From: Bacteroidaceae bacterium
GTDB lineage: Bacteria > Bacteroidota > Bacteroidia > Bacteroidales > Bacteroidaceae
DNA length: 64,000 nucleotides
Direction: 5' to 3'
Assembly: GCA_017465905.1 (NCBI GenBank)
Contig: JAFTVE010000012.1
Span: 1 to 64,000, forward strand
Position numbers and translations under genes: made by a program. This document shows, piece after piece, positions 35,678 through 44,291 of the stretch. The notes beneath the pieces are model-generated. The model was not told where the DNA came from and searched no databases. It worked only from the letters and a program-made list of their open reading frames with translations. The stretch's first letter is position 1. Every line of letters starts with the position of its first letter.

Positions 35678-36697
35678 ATGGCAAAAGTGCACTGGACACC
35701 GGAAGGATGGCGCTGCGAGAAGCAGAAGGAGCATCTGTATAGGGCTAAATGGATGGACTATCGGTCTCCATCCATCCAACTGCTTACGATGGTGACATCG
35801 GAGCGCATGCCACTGCTTGGCGAGTTGCGAGGCGAGCAGATAGTCCTCACTACGCTTGGGCATAAAGTAGCGGAAGAAATTGAACGCATACCCTCCTACA
35901 TAGGAGCATCGTCAATAGAAATCTACAATTATGTAATCATGCCCGACCACATACACATCCTCTTGCGCATCCATGACAGACTGCCCAAGCATCTGGGCCA
36001 GTATGTGCGCTGGTTCAAGCTGCAGTGCGACGATGCTTGTCGGGCACTCTCGGCTATTCCCGAGAGTAAGGGGCTCTGCCTCTTCGCCAAGGAGTACCAC
36101 GACCGCATACTGACAGGGAAGAACCAGCTCGCCCACATGGTGCGATACATCAAGGACAACCCTCGTCGCTTGGCATTGAAGCGTACCCATCGTGACCTGT
36201 TTCGTATCAGGCAGAATGTGACTATTGGCGGTATCCCTTGCGTTACACTGGGCAATATGTTTCTTGCCGACTATCCCCAGCGGCAAGTGCTGCAATGCTC
36301 CCGAAGGCTGACAAGCGAGCAGATAGCTGCCCGTAAGGAGGAGTGCCTGGCCGAAGCAGCCAATGGCATGGTGTATGTCACCGCAGCCATCTCCGAGGGC
36401 GAGAAGCTGATCTCCAGGGCACTCCGTGAGGCTGGCTTTCCCATCGTTATCCTTCTTGAACGGGGCTTCCCGTCGCCCGAGAGTCCTCACTACCGCTACT
36501 TCAAGCCGCAGGGAGTCTATTTTGAGGCTTGTGCTGCTGGCAAGCTGCTACTGGTGGAGCCGAGTTCCGCGCTGCTGGAGCGGCAAGATATCGCGGCGCG
36601 GGTAATTGCCAAGACGGGAGATATACCTCGCGACACGCAACGCTATCGGTTTGTGGCCATGAATGTGATTGCTGAGTGCATGTGTGAACTTGCATGA
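35678..36697 (+). CDS. REP-associated HUH (Y1) transposase with extra C-terminal domain
   Basis: This 339-residue protein begins with a Y1 transposase domain (about 15-195): the HUH pair is His91-Ile-His93 (MPDHIHILL) and the nucleophile is Tyr157 (MVRYIKDNP). Single-domain relatives end near here. It continues with about 145 residues that read as a Rossmann-like domain (TAAISEGEKLISRALREAGF, about 235-254, then FKPQGVYFEACAAGKLLL, about 275-292). I do not recognise a named activity for this part. The gene is framed by 20-bp direct repeats and has two hairpins at its 3' side, as expected for REP/BIME mobilisation. Confidence 0.85.
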   Translation: MAKVHWTPEGWRCEKQKEHLYRAKWMDYRSPSIQLLTMVTSERMPLLGELRGEQIVLTTLGHKVAEEIERIPSYIGASSIEIYNYVIMPDHIHILLRIHDRLPKHLGQYVRWFKLQCDDACRALSAIPESKGLCLFAKEYHDRILTGKNQLAHMVRYIKDNPRRLALKRTHRDLFRIRQNVTIGGIPCVTLGNMFLADYPQRQVLQCSRRLTSEQIAARKEECLAEAANGMVYVTAAISEGEKLISRALREAGFPIVILLERGFPSPESPHYRYFKPQGVYFEACAAGKLLLVEPSSALLERQDIAARVIAKTGDIPRDTQRYRFVAMNVIAECMCELA

Positions 36698-36749
36698 CTC
36701 GGCGGGACAACGCCGAGAACCGAACACCCTGTTCACTATAGCGGACAGG
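36698..36749. repeat. REP-like hairpin pair 3' of the transposase
   Basis: Hairpin one is CTCGGCG GGACAA CGCCGAG (36698-36717); hairpin two is CCTGTTC and GGACAGG with an 8-base loop (36728-36749). Neither has a T tract. They could be substrates of the adjacent HUH enzyme. Confidence 0.6.
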
Positions 36750-36797
36750 ATGTAAGGAGCAAGGCGAAACTCCCCATAAAACTGTACATAAACTATC

Positions 36798-36817
36798 CAT
36801 AAACTGTACTTATTTTT
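36798..36817. repeat. 20-bp direct repeat, right of transposase
   Basis: Identical to 35582-35601; see that entry. Confidence 0.85.
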
Positions 36818-36884
36818 ACTGTAACTGGCATGTTATGCAGGGAGTTATGCTACTAAAACTGTACATTCCCCTTTCCTTCTGTTT

Positions 36885-36912
36885 CTTTCGGCTTGCACTA
36901 GTTTTATCTTTG
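36885..36912 (+). promoter_or_regulatory. Degenerate copy of the conserved promoter module
   Basis: TTTCGGCTTGCAC is followed by TATCTTTG (36905-36912), like the module before gyrB, but the -33 box is poor. It lies 213 bases upstream of the S41 gene. A short open frame here (36835-37083) is not credible as a gene. Confidence 0.4.
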
Positions 36913-37056
36913 CTTGCTAAGAAGAAATTAGGCTGCGCCTCGGAATGCTTGCGCTTGGCTAGTCCAAGAAATGCTCAAATAAATTTAACTTTATTGAATC
37001 TCTGCCTCTCTCAACAAAGAAAATACAAGCATTTTCTCTGTTTTCGTTCGTTGAGA

Positions 37057-37088
37057 TTTGGCATTTCTCTCGGCTTGCACTAATTTTG
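37057..37088 (+). promoter_or_regulatory. Promoter module of the S41 protease gene
   Basis: TTTG (37057-37060), a 20-base spacer GCATTTCTCTCGGCTTGCAC, and TAATTTTG (37081-37088) form a perfect -33/-7 pair. The ATG is 37 bases downstream, after an ACTCATAA micro-repeat. Confidence 0.85.
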
Positions 37089-37124
37089 TCAATTCAAACT
37101 CATAAATCATAACTCACAACTCAA

Positions 37125-38711
37125 ATGAAGCGTTTATTACCTATTATCGCCCTTATGCTTTGCACCGTGGTTGGTGTAGCACAGACCAATAATGCCGATA
37201 TGGAGCAGGTGCGCAAGTTGGTGCTTGCCCATAGTGCTATCGCTAACCTCTATGTGGACGAACCCGATGAGGAGAAGGTGGTGGAGGCTGCCATACGTGC
37301 CATGCTCAAGGAGCTGGATCCGCACTCTACGTACCTCACCGCCAAGGAGGTAGAGAAGATGAACGAGCCGTTGCAAGGTAACTTCGAGGGCATAGGCGTG
37401 CAGTTCAACATGGCCGATGACACGCTCTTCGTCATCCAAACCGTGAGCAAGGGTCCTTCGGAAAAGGTGGGCATACTGCCGGGCGACCGTATCGTGACGG
37501 TGAACGACACGGCTATCGCCGGAGTGAAGATGGCACGCGACGAAATCATGAAACGCCTGCGTGGCCCCAAGGGTTCGGTAGTGGAGCTGGGCATCGTGCG
37601 CCGTGGGTATGATGAGAAGCTGACCTTCCGCGTGACACGCGACAAGATTCCCGTACACACGCTCGACGCTGCCTATATGATAGCTCCTAAGGTAGGCTAC
37701 ATCAAGATAAGCAGTTTCGGCGCCACTACACACAAGGAGTTCAGCGATGCACTGGCTACATTGAAGGAGCAGAAGATGCAACACCTCATCCTCGACCTGC
37801 AGGGCAACGGAGGAGGTTACCTGAAGGCTGCCGTGGATATGGCAAGCGACTTCTTGCAGCCTGGCCAGCAGATTGTATACACTGAAGGCAACAGCTCGCC
37901 TCGCTCGGAGTTCAATGCCGAGGGTAAGGGTCAGTTCTGCGAGGGACGCCTCGTGGTGCTCATCGACGAGTATTCGGCTTCGGCCTCGGAGATTGTCACC
38001 GGTGCCATACAGGATTGGGACAGAGGTGTCGTTGTGGGTCGCCGCTCGTTTGGCAAGGGACTCGTGCAACGTCCCATCCCCCTGCCCGACGGTTCGCTCA
38101 TACGTCTCACGGTGGCTCGCTACCACACTCCCTCGGGGCGTTGTATACAGAAGCCTTACGGCGAGGACATCGACTACCGCAAGGACCTGGTAGACCGCTT
38201 CAACAAGGGCGAGCTGATGCATGCCGACAGCATACACTTCCCCGACTCTCTCAAGTATCAGACCAAGCAGTTGGCACGCACCGTATATGGCGGCGGTGGC
38301 ATCATGCCCGACTACTTCGTGCCGCTCGATACGCTGACATACACCAAGTATCACCGTGAGCTGACGGCCAAGGGCGTTATCGTGAACACCAACCTTGCTG
38401 TCATAGACCGCTACCGCAAGGACTATGAGAAGCGCTATCCCGACTTCAAGACCTACAACAAGCACTTCGAAGTGGACGACACCATCCTCAGCATCCTGCG
38501 TGCCGAGGCCGACAAAGCTGGCGTGAAGCACGACGAGGAGCTGTATCAGGCATCGCTGCCCTACATCAAAGTGCAGCTCAAGGCACTCATCGCCCGCGAC
38601 CTTTGGGACATGACGCAGTTCTACGAGGTCTTCAACCACACCGACGAGACGGTGATGAAGGGATTGGAAATCATTCAGTCGAAGGAGTTTGGACTGAGTG
38701 GGAAGAGATAA
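37125..38711 (+). CDS. S41 family C-terminal processing peptidase
   Basis: This 528-residue exported protease has a signal peptide (MKRLLPIIALMLCTVVGVAQ), a PDZ domain (about 85-170, with GIGVQF) and an S41 catalytic domain. The Ser-Lys pair is Ser286 in YSASASEI and Lys311 in FGKGLVQ. A substrate-recognition strand GYIKISSFG lies at 191-199. It trims proteins in the periplasm, probably recognising C-termini. In many Bacteroides it follows coaD; here the two are about 22 kb apart. Confidence 0.93.
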   Translation: MKRLLPIIALMLCTVVGVAQTNNADMEQVRKLVLAHSAIANLYVDEPDEEKVVEAAIRAMLKELDPHSTYLTAKEVEKMNEPLQGNFEGIGVQFNMADDTLFVIQTVSKGPSEKVGILPGDRIVTVNDTAIAGVKMARDEIMKRLRGPKGSVVELGIVRRGYDEKLTFRVTRDKIPVHTLDAAYMIAPKVGYIKISSFGATTHKEFSDALATLKEQKMQHLILDLQGNGGGYLKAAVDMASDFLQPGQQIVYTEGNSSPRSEFNAEGKGQFCEGRLVVLIDEYSASASEIVTGAIQDWDRGVVVGRRSFGKGLVQRPIPLPDGSLIRLTVARYHTPSGRCIQKPYGEDIDYRKDLVDRFNKGELMHADSIHFPDSLKYQTKQLARTVYGGGGIMPDYFVPLDTLTYTKYHRELTAKGVIVNTNLAVIDRYRKDYEKRYPDFKTYNKHFEVDDTILSILRAEADKAGVKHDEELYQASLPYIKVQLKALIARDLWDMTQFYEVFNHTDETVMKGLEIIQSKEFGLSGKR

Positions 38712-38722
38712 GATGAAAAAAG

Positions 38723-38756
38723 AAGAGGGTGTGTTGCAATTTTGACACACCCTCTT
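38723..38756. terminator. Bidirectional terminator between S41 and EamA genes
   Basis: Perfect 12-bp arms AAGAGGGTGTGT and ACACACCCTCTT enclose loop TGCAATTTTG. A-rich and T-rich flanks lie on the two sides. The gyrB terminator is a diverged relative. Confidence 0.9.
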
Positions 38757-38778
38757 TCATTATGCAGTCTTTGTCGGA

Positions 38779-39669
38779 TTACTTCTTGCTCTTTACTAAA
38801 TATTCATTGAATACGATACCCGCTACAATCAGTGCCAGACCGATGTAGGTGGTGGGTACAATCTGCTCGCCCAATATAGTAGACACGAAGAAGAGCGAGA
38901 GGAAGGGCGAGAGGTAGCACAGCTGGTTGACGAGCGCGGGATTGGTGGTCTTGCGTATGGCCAGTCCGAAGCAGATGAAGGGGATACCCATCTCGAACGC
39001 TCCCACATACATGCCCGACAGGATGCCCGGCAGGGTGTTAAGGTCGACTCCTACAACCAGAGCACCCAGGCCCAGGTATATGCTACCGAAGAGGAAGCTC
39101 ATGAAGCAGGCCACGGTAGCATCGGCACGCTCCTTGTTCTTATTGTTGACCATCCAGTAGATTGCCCACAGGAAGGCACTCATGATACCCAATGCCAGCC
39201 CGAAGGGAGGTATGTCCATGCTGCCACCCTGCTTACCTCCTGCCGAGATGATGATGAGGCCGCCCAGCGAGATGAGCATGCCGATGTACTTCTTGCCTGG
39301 TATGGGCTGCTTGGTGAATATGGCCAGCAGGATAACCAGTAGTACCGGCCACATGTAGTTGACGGGCTGGGCTATCTGTGCGGGCAGCAGGTCGTATGAC
39401 TTGAACAGCACCAGGTAGTAGGCTACGGGGTTGAGCAGACCGAGCAGGGCAAAGTAGCCCCACATCTTGCGTGAGAGTACCTTCACCTCGCCCCACTTGC
39501 GCTGGATGGTGAGCACGATGGTAAAGATGATGAGTGAGGTGATGCTGGCTACCAACAACATCTCGAAGTGGGTGAGATGGGTGAGTGCGATTTTGAATGC
39601 AGTGGCTACGGTCGACCAGCTGAGCACAGCTGCCATAGCCAAGGCAATGGCTTTGTTATTTTCTTTCAT
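38779..39669 (-). CDS. EamA/DMT family transporter
   Basis: This 296-residue protein has ten hydrophobic segments in two five-helix halves, the drug/metabolite transporter layout. The first half carries VLSWSTVATAFK, the second GMYVGAFEMGIPF. Substrate unknown. It is a single gene, convergent with the S41 gene. Four 10-bp tandem repeats (TTAGGGGTTA type) lie at 39671-39720, just before its start. Confidence 0.88.
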   Translation of the reverse strand: MKENNKAIALAMAAVLSWSTVATAFKIALTHLTHFEMLLVASITSLIIFTIVLTIQRKWGEVKVLSRKMWGYFALLGLLNPVAYYLVLFKSYDLLPAQIAQPVNYMWPVLLVILLAIFTKQPIPGKKYIGMLISLGGLIIISAGGKQGGSMDIPPFGLALGIMSAFLWAIYWMVNNKNKERADATVACFMSFLFGSIYLGLGALVVGVDLNTLPGILSGMYVGAFEMGIPFICFGLAIRKTTNPALVNQLCYLSPFLSLFFVSTILGEQIVPTTYIGLALIVAGIVFNEYLVKSKK

Positions 39670-39742
39670 GTTGGGTTGTTGTTAGGGGTTATTAGGGGCT
39701 ATTAAGGACTGTTAGGGGGATGTGGCGCTAAGCTCTCAACCA

Positions 39743-40156
39743 TCAACCTAGCATAGCCAGTGCACGGTTCTCGGCGGCCTCCATGATTTCGCGCTCGCCG
39801 GGTCCCTTGTCGTTGATGCCGCAAAGGTGGAGTATGCCGTGGATGATGGTGCGGTGCAGTTCCTCATCGTATTCGGTGGCAAACTGCTCGCTATTGCTCC
39901 GCACGGTGTCGAGGCTGATGAAGAGGTCGCCACTGATGACGTCGCCCTCGGTGTAGTCGAAGGTGATGATGTCGGTGTAGTAGTCGTGTTGCAGAAACTC
40001 GCGGTTGACCTCGAGGATTCGCTTGTCGTTGCAGAAGATGTAGCTCACGTCGCCCACCTTCTTGCCATAGGTGGCTACTACGGCGCGTACCCATGCGGTG
40101 GTCTCGCGCTTCTTGATGGATGGCATCACGGTGCCTTCGGTGTGGTAGGTAATCAT
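39743..40156 (-). CDS. ybeY: rRNA maturation endonuclease YbeY (third metal ligand variant)
   Basis: This 137-residue protein belongs to the YbeY family, which matures 16S rRNA ends and takes part in ribosome quality control. The usual metal motif is HGxLHLxGYDH; here it reads HGILHLCGINDK, with Lys in place of the third His. The rest of the motif and the GPGEREIMEAAE tail are conserved. The same replacement is, to my knowledge, common in Bacteroidetes. It is 51 bases upstream of the SpmA-SpmB-like gene, separated by AATTATGA-type repeats. Confidence 0.88.
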   Translation of the reverse strand: MITYHTEGTVMPSIKKRETTAWVRAVVATYGKKVGDVSYIFCNDKRILEVNREFLQHDYYTDIITFDYTEGDVISGDLFISLDTVRSNSEQFATEYDEELHRTIIHGILHLCGINDKGPGEREIMEAAENRALAMLG

Positions 40157-40207
40157 GTTTGGTTAATTCTGAATTTTGAATTATGAATTATGAGTTCTCC
40201 GAGAGAA

Positions 40208-41440
40208 CTATCCAAAGAATAGGTAACAAATGAATATGGCCGAGAGTATACCGGCAAGGTCGGCCAGAAGGCCGCAGGTGACGGCATGGCGTGTCTTGCG
40301 TATGCCCACGCTGCCGAAGTATACTGCCAGAATATAGAACGTGGTGTCGGTAGCTCCCTGGAAGAGGCAGGCGAGGCGACCTACGAAGGAGTCGGCGCCG
40401 TACGTGGTCATGGCATCGACCATCAGTCCGCGTGCACCGCTGCCGCTCAGTGGCTTCATCAGCGCGGTGGGCAGAGCACCTACAAACTCGGTGTCGCCAC
40501 CCAGAGCTGCCACACACCAGGCAATGCCGTCGATGAGGAAGTCCATGGCACCCGAAGCGCGGAACACGCCGATAGCCACCAGTATGGCCACCAAGTAGGG
40601 GATAATGCGCACGGCGGTCTCGAAGCCCTCCTTGGCACCCTCGATGAAGGTGTCGTATACGTTGATCTTCTTACGCATACCCGCTATAATGAAGCTGGTG
40701 ATGATGCTGAAGAGGAAGACATTAGCAAAGGTCGATGACACCATGTCCATCTGCTCGCGGGGCATGGCACTGAAGCCCCAGATGATGAGGCCCACCAGCG
40801 TGCACAGGGCACCGAGGAAGAGCATGAGTGTACGGTTGAACAGGTTGATACGCTGGTACAGACAGGTGACGATGAGGCCCACAATGGTGGAGAAGAAGGT
40901 GGCCAAAAGGATGGGTACGAACACATCGGTAGGCTGCGCGGCACCCATCTGGGCACGGTATACCATCACGCTGATGGGCACGAGGGTCAAGCCCGAAGTG
41001 TTAAGCACAAGGAACATAATCATCGGGTTGGTTGCCGTGTCTTTCTTGGTGTTCAGTTCCTGCAGTTGCTCCATCGCCTTCAAACCCATGGGCGTGGCTG
41101 CATTGTCGAGCCCCAGCATGTTGGCGGCAAAGTTCATGAAGATGGTACCTGTGACAGGGTGCCCCTTGGGGATGTCGGGGAAGATCTTCGAGAACACCGG
41201 TGCCAGCCAGCGGGCCACCACATTGACCACTCCGCCCTTCTCGCCTATGCGCATGATGCCGAGCCAGAGAGAGAGCACGCCCGTGAGTCCGAGCGAAATC
41301 TCAAAAGCCGTCTTGGCCGATGAGAAGGTAGAGTTCATGATAGCGGGAAACACCTCCACGTCGCCCATGAAGATGAGGCGCACGAGCGCCACCACAAAGG
41401 CCACGAGAAAGAAGGCTATCCAGATATAGTTGAGTACCAT
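40208..41440 (-). CDS. SpmA-SpmB-like fused membrane protein (nucleoside recognition domain)
   Basis: This 410-residue membrane protein combines two gate-type domains. The N-terminal half (about 1-200) resembles spore maturation protein A, including NFAANMLGLDNAATPMGL; the C-terminal half (about 230-405) resembles SpmB, with GAKEGFETAVRIIPYLVAIL and SGSGARGLMVDAM. Non-sporulating Bacteroidetes have such fusions; a transport role for nucleosides or similar solutes is possible but not shown. Downstream of dgt by 36 bases, it may share that transcript. Confidence 0.88.
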   Translation of the reverse strand: MVLNYIWIAFFLVAFVVALVRLIFMGDVEVFPAIMNSTFSSAKTAFEISLGLTGVLSLWLGIMRIGEKGGVVNVVARWLAPVFSKIFPDIPKGHPVTGTIFMNFAANMLGLDNAATPMGLKAMEQLQELNTKKDTATNPMIMFLVLNTSGLTLVPISVMVYRAQMGAAQPTDVFVPILLATFFSTIVGLIVTCLYQRINLFNRTLMLFLGALCTLVGLIIWGFSAMPREQMDMVSSTFANVFLFSIITSFIIAGMRKKINVYDTFIEGAKEGFETAVRIIPYLVAILVAIGVFRASGAMDFLIDGIAWCVAALGGDTEFVGALPTALMKPLSGSGARGLMVDAMTTYGADSFVGRLACLFQGATDTTFYILAVYFGSVGIRKTRHAVTCGLLADLAGILSAIFICYLFFG

Positions 41441-41476
41441 ATGCGATTAATTGTTGAGGTTGATGATGCGAATGTG

Positions 41477-42811
41477 CTATACTGCCGGTAGGCTGTTGCC
41501 ATTGATCTTTCGGTAGAGGTCGAGGGCATATATGTCGGTCATGCCGGAGAGGTAGTCGAGCACAGCCTGCAACTTGCCATAAAGGGTGGGCGCATTGACT
41601 GCATATTGCGGGCTTACACGGTCGGTGAGAAGGCGCGAATACTCCTTTTCGGGGTGGGTGACAGCATCGACCATCAGATCGATTAGCGTATTGATGATAC
41701 GGAAACCGGCCAGCTCCACGTCAAGCACGTCGCGCGAACGGTATATCTTCCCAACGGCTACCTCGGAGCAGTGCTTGTAGGCATTGCGGCAGCGTTCGCC
41801 AGTATGCTTGATGAGGCTTCCCTCGAATGTGCCGGAGAGTATCTCCTCCTCGTGGCGCATGAAGACATCGGCACACTCATCGATGAGGATGCCTATTACC
41901 TTGGAACGCAGATAGGCGATTTGCTCATTGTGGTCGGTGACCATGCTGAAGGTCTCGTACACACGGGCACGGCGTTCCTCCTCTACGAAGGGCATCATGA
42001 GTGAGATGGTCTCGTCAAGTGTCAGCAACTTCAGCTTGTAGGCATCTTCAATGTCCATCAGCTGGTAACAGATGTCATCGGCAGCCTCTACGAGGTATAC
42101 AAGGGGATGGCGGCAATAGCGCAATGGCTCTTCCTCGGCGCTGAAGCGGATAAGGCCCAACTCATCGGCTATGGTGCGGAATGTCTCGGCCTCGGTATGG
42201 AAGAAGCCGAACTTGGGCTTTCCGCCTGCATAGCATGAGGCATAGGGGTATTTGACGATGGCGGCAAGGGTAGAGTAGGTGAGGGCAAAGCCACCGTTGC
42301 GGCGTCCATTGAACTGGTGGGTGAGCAGACGGAATGCATTGGCATTGCCTTCGAAGTGGATGATGTCGTTCCACTCCGTCTCGCTGAGCTGAGGGTATAG
42401 CTCACGTCCCTTGCCTTCGGAAAAATAAGTCGATATGGCACGCTCTCCCGAATGCCCGAAAGGCGGATTGCCCAGATCGTGGGCCAGGCAGGCTGCTGAT
42501 ACGATGCTGCCTATCTCCTCTACTCCGGTATGGCACAGCTCGGGATGCTTCTCTGTGAGTGAGCGGGCTACGCGGTTTCCCAGCGAACGGCCAACACAGG
42601 CCACCTCTAAGCTATGGGTGAGCCGATTGTGTACAAAGATACTGCCAGGGAGGGGAAACACCTGAGTCTTGTTCTGTAGCCGGCGGAAAGGGGCCGAGAA
42701 GATAAGGCGGTCGTAGTCGCGCAGAAACTCCGAGCGGGGATCCATTCCCGTGGGATGGGCAGCCTCCATGCCGAGGCGTCGCGCTGATATGAGTTGGTTC
42801 CAGTCCATCAT
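41477..42811 (-). CDS. dgt: dGTP triphosphohydrolase
   Basis: This 444-residue HD-domain enzyme cleaves dGTP to deoxyguanosine and triphosphate. Visible are the first His in NRLTHSLEVA (His66), the HD pair in CLAHDLGNPPFGHSGE (His111-Asp112) and a later EAADDICYQ stretch with the last Asp. The N-terminal RRLQNKTQVFPL pattern is typical of Dgt. ATG codons 1 and 2 are both possible starts. A hairpin lies in its leader. Confidence 0.93.
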   Translation of the reverse strand: MMDWNQLISARRLGMEAAHPTGMDPRSEFLRDYDRLIFSAPFRRLQNKTQVFPLPGSIFVHNRLTHSLEVACVGRSLGNRVARSLTEKHPELCHTGVEEIGSIVSAACLAHDLGNPPFGHSGERAISTYFSEGKGRELYPQLSETEWNDIIHFEGNANAFRLLTHQFNGRRNGGFALTYSTLAAIVKYPYASCYAGGKPKFGFFHTEAETFRTIADELGLIRFSAEEEPLRYCRHPLVYLVEAADDICYQLMDIEDAYKLKLLTLDETISLMMPFVEEERRARVYETFSMVTDHNEQIAYLRSKVIGILIDECADVFMRHEEEILSGTFEGSLIKHTGERCRNAYKHCSEVAVGKIYRSRDVLDVELAGFRIINTLIDLMVDAVTHPEKEYSRLLTDRVSPQYAVNAPTLYGKLQAVLDYLSGMTDIYALDLYRKINGNSLPAV

Positions 42812-42836
42812 AGCAATTCTTGTCTTCTGTTATTTC

Positions 42837-42874
42837 CCGGCATGTGGTATTCCTTGTCGTGGCTGACATGCCGG
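42837..42874 (-). promoter_or_regulatory. Hairpin in the dgt leader
   Basis: CCGGCATG (42837-42844) and CATGCCGG (42867-42874) form perfect 8-bp arms with a 22-base loop. The element lies between the predicted transcript start (about 42885) and the dgt ATG. Confidence 0.5.
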
Positions 42875-42891
42875 ATTCGGCTTTTCGACCC

Positions 42892-42899
42892 CAAAGTTA
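42892..42899 (-). promoter_or_regulatory. -7 box of the dgt promoter
   Basis: The minus strand reads TAACTTTG. No convincing TTTG lies 20 bases upstream. Confidence 0.55.
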
Positions 42900-43041
42900 C
42901 ATCATTCTGCTCACAATAGCATGCATTACGCACAAAAAAAAGTTTCCACGGAGGCAGACGGACCTTTCATGCCCATGCGTGGGGAGCTGTGCTTTTCGGT
43001 TAAAAGTCCTTAAACTGTAAGGTTAATTGCCTTTTTTTGAT

Positions 43042-43049
43042 TACTTTTG
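43042..43049 (+). promoter_or_regulatory. -7 box of the ftsX operon
   Basis: TACTTTTG matches the -7 consensus. The predicted transcript starts near 43056, which excludes the open frame beginning at 43027 and supports the ATG at 43108. Confidence 0.6.
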
Positions 43050-43107
43050 TGCCAAATTTAGGAGAGGTGTGTCCTTTTGCGAAGGGAACGGCCCCTGTAC
43101 GTCACAT

Positions 43108-43977
43108 ATGAAACAAAAGAAGAAGAGGCTCATAGATATACAATTCGTGACAGCATGCATCAGCACATCGTTGGTGCTCTTGTTGTTAGGCTTTGTCGTT
43201 TTGGTAGTGCTTTCTGCTAAAAGTCTGTCTACTCATGTGCGCGAGAATTTGGAATTGTCGCTCTTGTTGAATGATAATGTGACAGAGAAAGAGGTGGAGC
43301 GCATTGTCAACTACGTGAATGCCCAAGAGTACACGAAAGAGACTCACTACATATCCAAAGAGGCTATCCTGGCCGACCAGACAGCCTCGATGGGACTCGA
43401 CCCTACGGAGTTTCTGGGCTATAATCCTTATACAGCCTCAATCGAAGTGAAGCTCAAGGCCGACCATGCCAATACGGACAGCATCATGCTGATTAAGAAC
43501 AAGCTGATGCGCTATACGCAAATACGTGAGATAGCCTATCCGAGCGAATTGATGGACAATGTGAATGACAACATCCGCAAGATAAGTTTCCTGTTGCTGG
43601 TGCTGGCTTTTGCCCTGTCGATGATTTCGTTTGCCTTGATTAACAACACCATCAAGCTCACCATCTATTCGCAGCGCTTTATCCTGCATACGATGAAGCT
43701 GGTGGGAGCCAGCTGGGCATTCATACGTCGGCCTTTCCTGATACGCAACTTGGGTATTGGTATTGCTTCGGGTGTATTGGCCAATGGTCTCATCGCGGGC
43801 AGCATATATCTGCTGTTGCGTTACGAGCCGCAGATGAGTTATCTGTTTACTTGGCAGACATTGGGGATAGTTGGAGGTTGTGTGATGCTGTTCGGCATAC
43901 TTATTACAATGATATGTGCATATTTCTCCATTAACCGTTTCCTGCGAATGAAGGCAGGAGACCTCTATTATATATAA
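43108..43977 (+). CDS. ftsX: Cell division protein FtsX
   Basis: This 289-residue protein has the FtsX layout: one membrane helix near the N-terminus (about 22-45), an extracytoplasmic domain (about 46-165), and three further membrane helices in an FtsX/MacB domain. With FtsE it controls cell-wall hydrolases at the septum. The open frame extends upstream to 43027 (a TTG codon), but the promoter box and the MKQKKKRLIDIQF start support 43108. It is the first gene of the six-gene operon. Confidence 0.92.
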   Translation: MKQKKKRLIDIQFVTACISTSLVLLLLGFVVLVVLSAKSLSTHVRENLELSLLLNDNVTEKEVERIVNYVNAQEYTKETHYISKEAILADQTASMGLDPTEFLGYNPYTASIEVKLKADHANTDSIMLIKNKLMRYTQIREIAYPSELMDNVNDNIRKISFLLLVLAFALSMISFALINNTIKLTIYSQRFILHTMKLVGASWAFIRRPFLIRNLGIGIASGVLANGLIAGSIYLLLRYEPQMSYLFTWQTLGIVGGCVMLFGILITMICAYFSINRFLRMKAGDLYYI

Positions 43978-44036
43978 CGTTGACGATAACGTTAACGATA
44001 ACTGACTATTGAACGAAAACTCATAAACCAATTGAT

Positions 44037-44276
44037 ATGAAAGAAAAATTAGCACTTGGAAAGACAAACTTTATCCTCATAGCGATAGGTATTGTCATCA
44101 TTATCGCTGGTCTGTTGCTGATGACAGGCCCCAGCTCTACAGAAACTCACTTTGAACCGGACATCTTCAGTACACGCCGTATCGTGGTGGCTCCCATCGT
44201 GTGCTTTGTGGGATTCGTATTTATGATATTTGCCATTATGTTCAAGCCAAAGAACAAAAAGCAGGACAACCGATAA
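44037..44276 (+). CDS. DUF3098 small membrane protein
   Basis: This 79-residue protein has two membrane helices (about 11-32 and 50-70) and a short charged C-terminus (KPKNKKQDNR). The family is found between ftsX and uppP in Bacteroidetes; its function is unknown. Confidence 0.9.
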   Translation: MKEKLALGKTNFILIAIGIVIIIAGLLLMTGPSSTETHFEPDIFSTRRIVVAPIVCFVGFVFMIFAIMFKPKNKKQDNR

Positions 44277-44291
44277 CACCATCTGCATACT

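Noticed and set aside
36835-37083. 82-codon open frame upstream of the S41 gene
   Set aside because: It consists of promoter-module copies and low-complexity sequence and has no protein-like composition.
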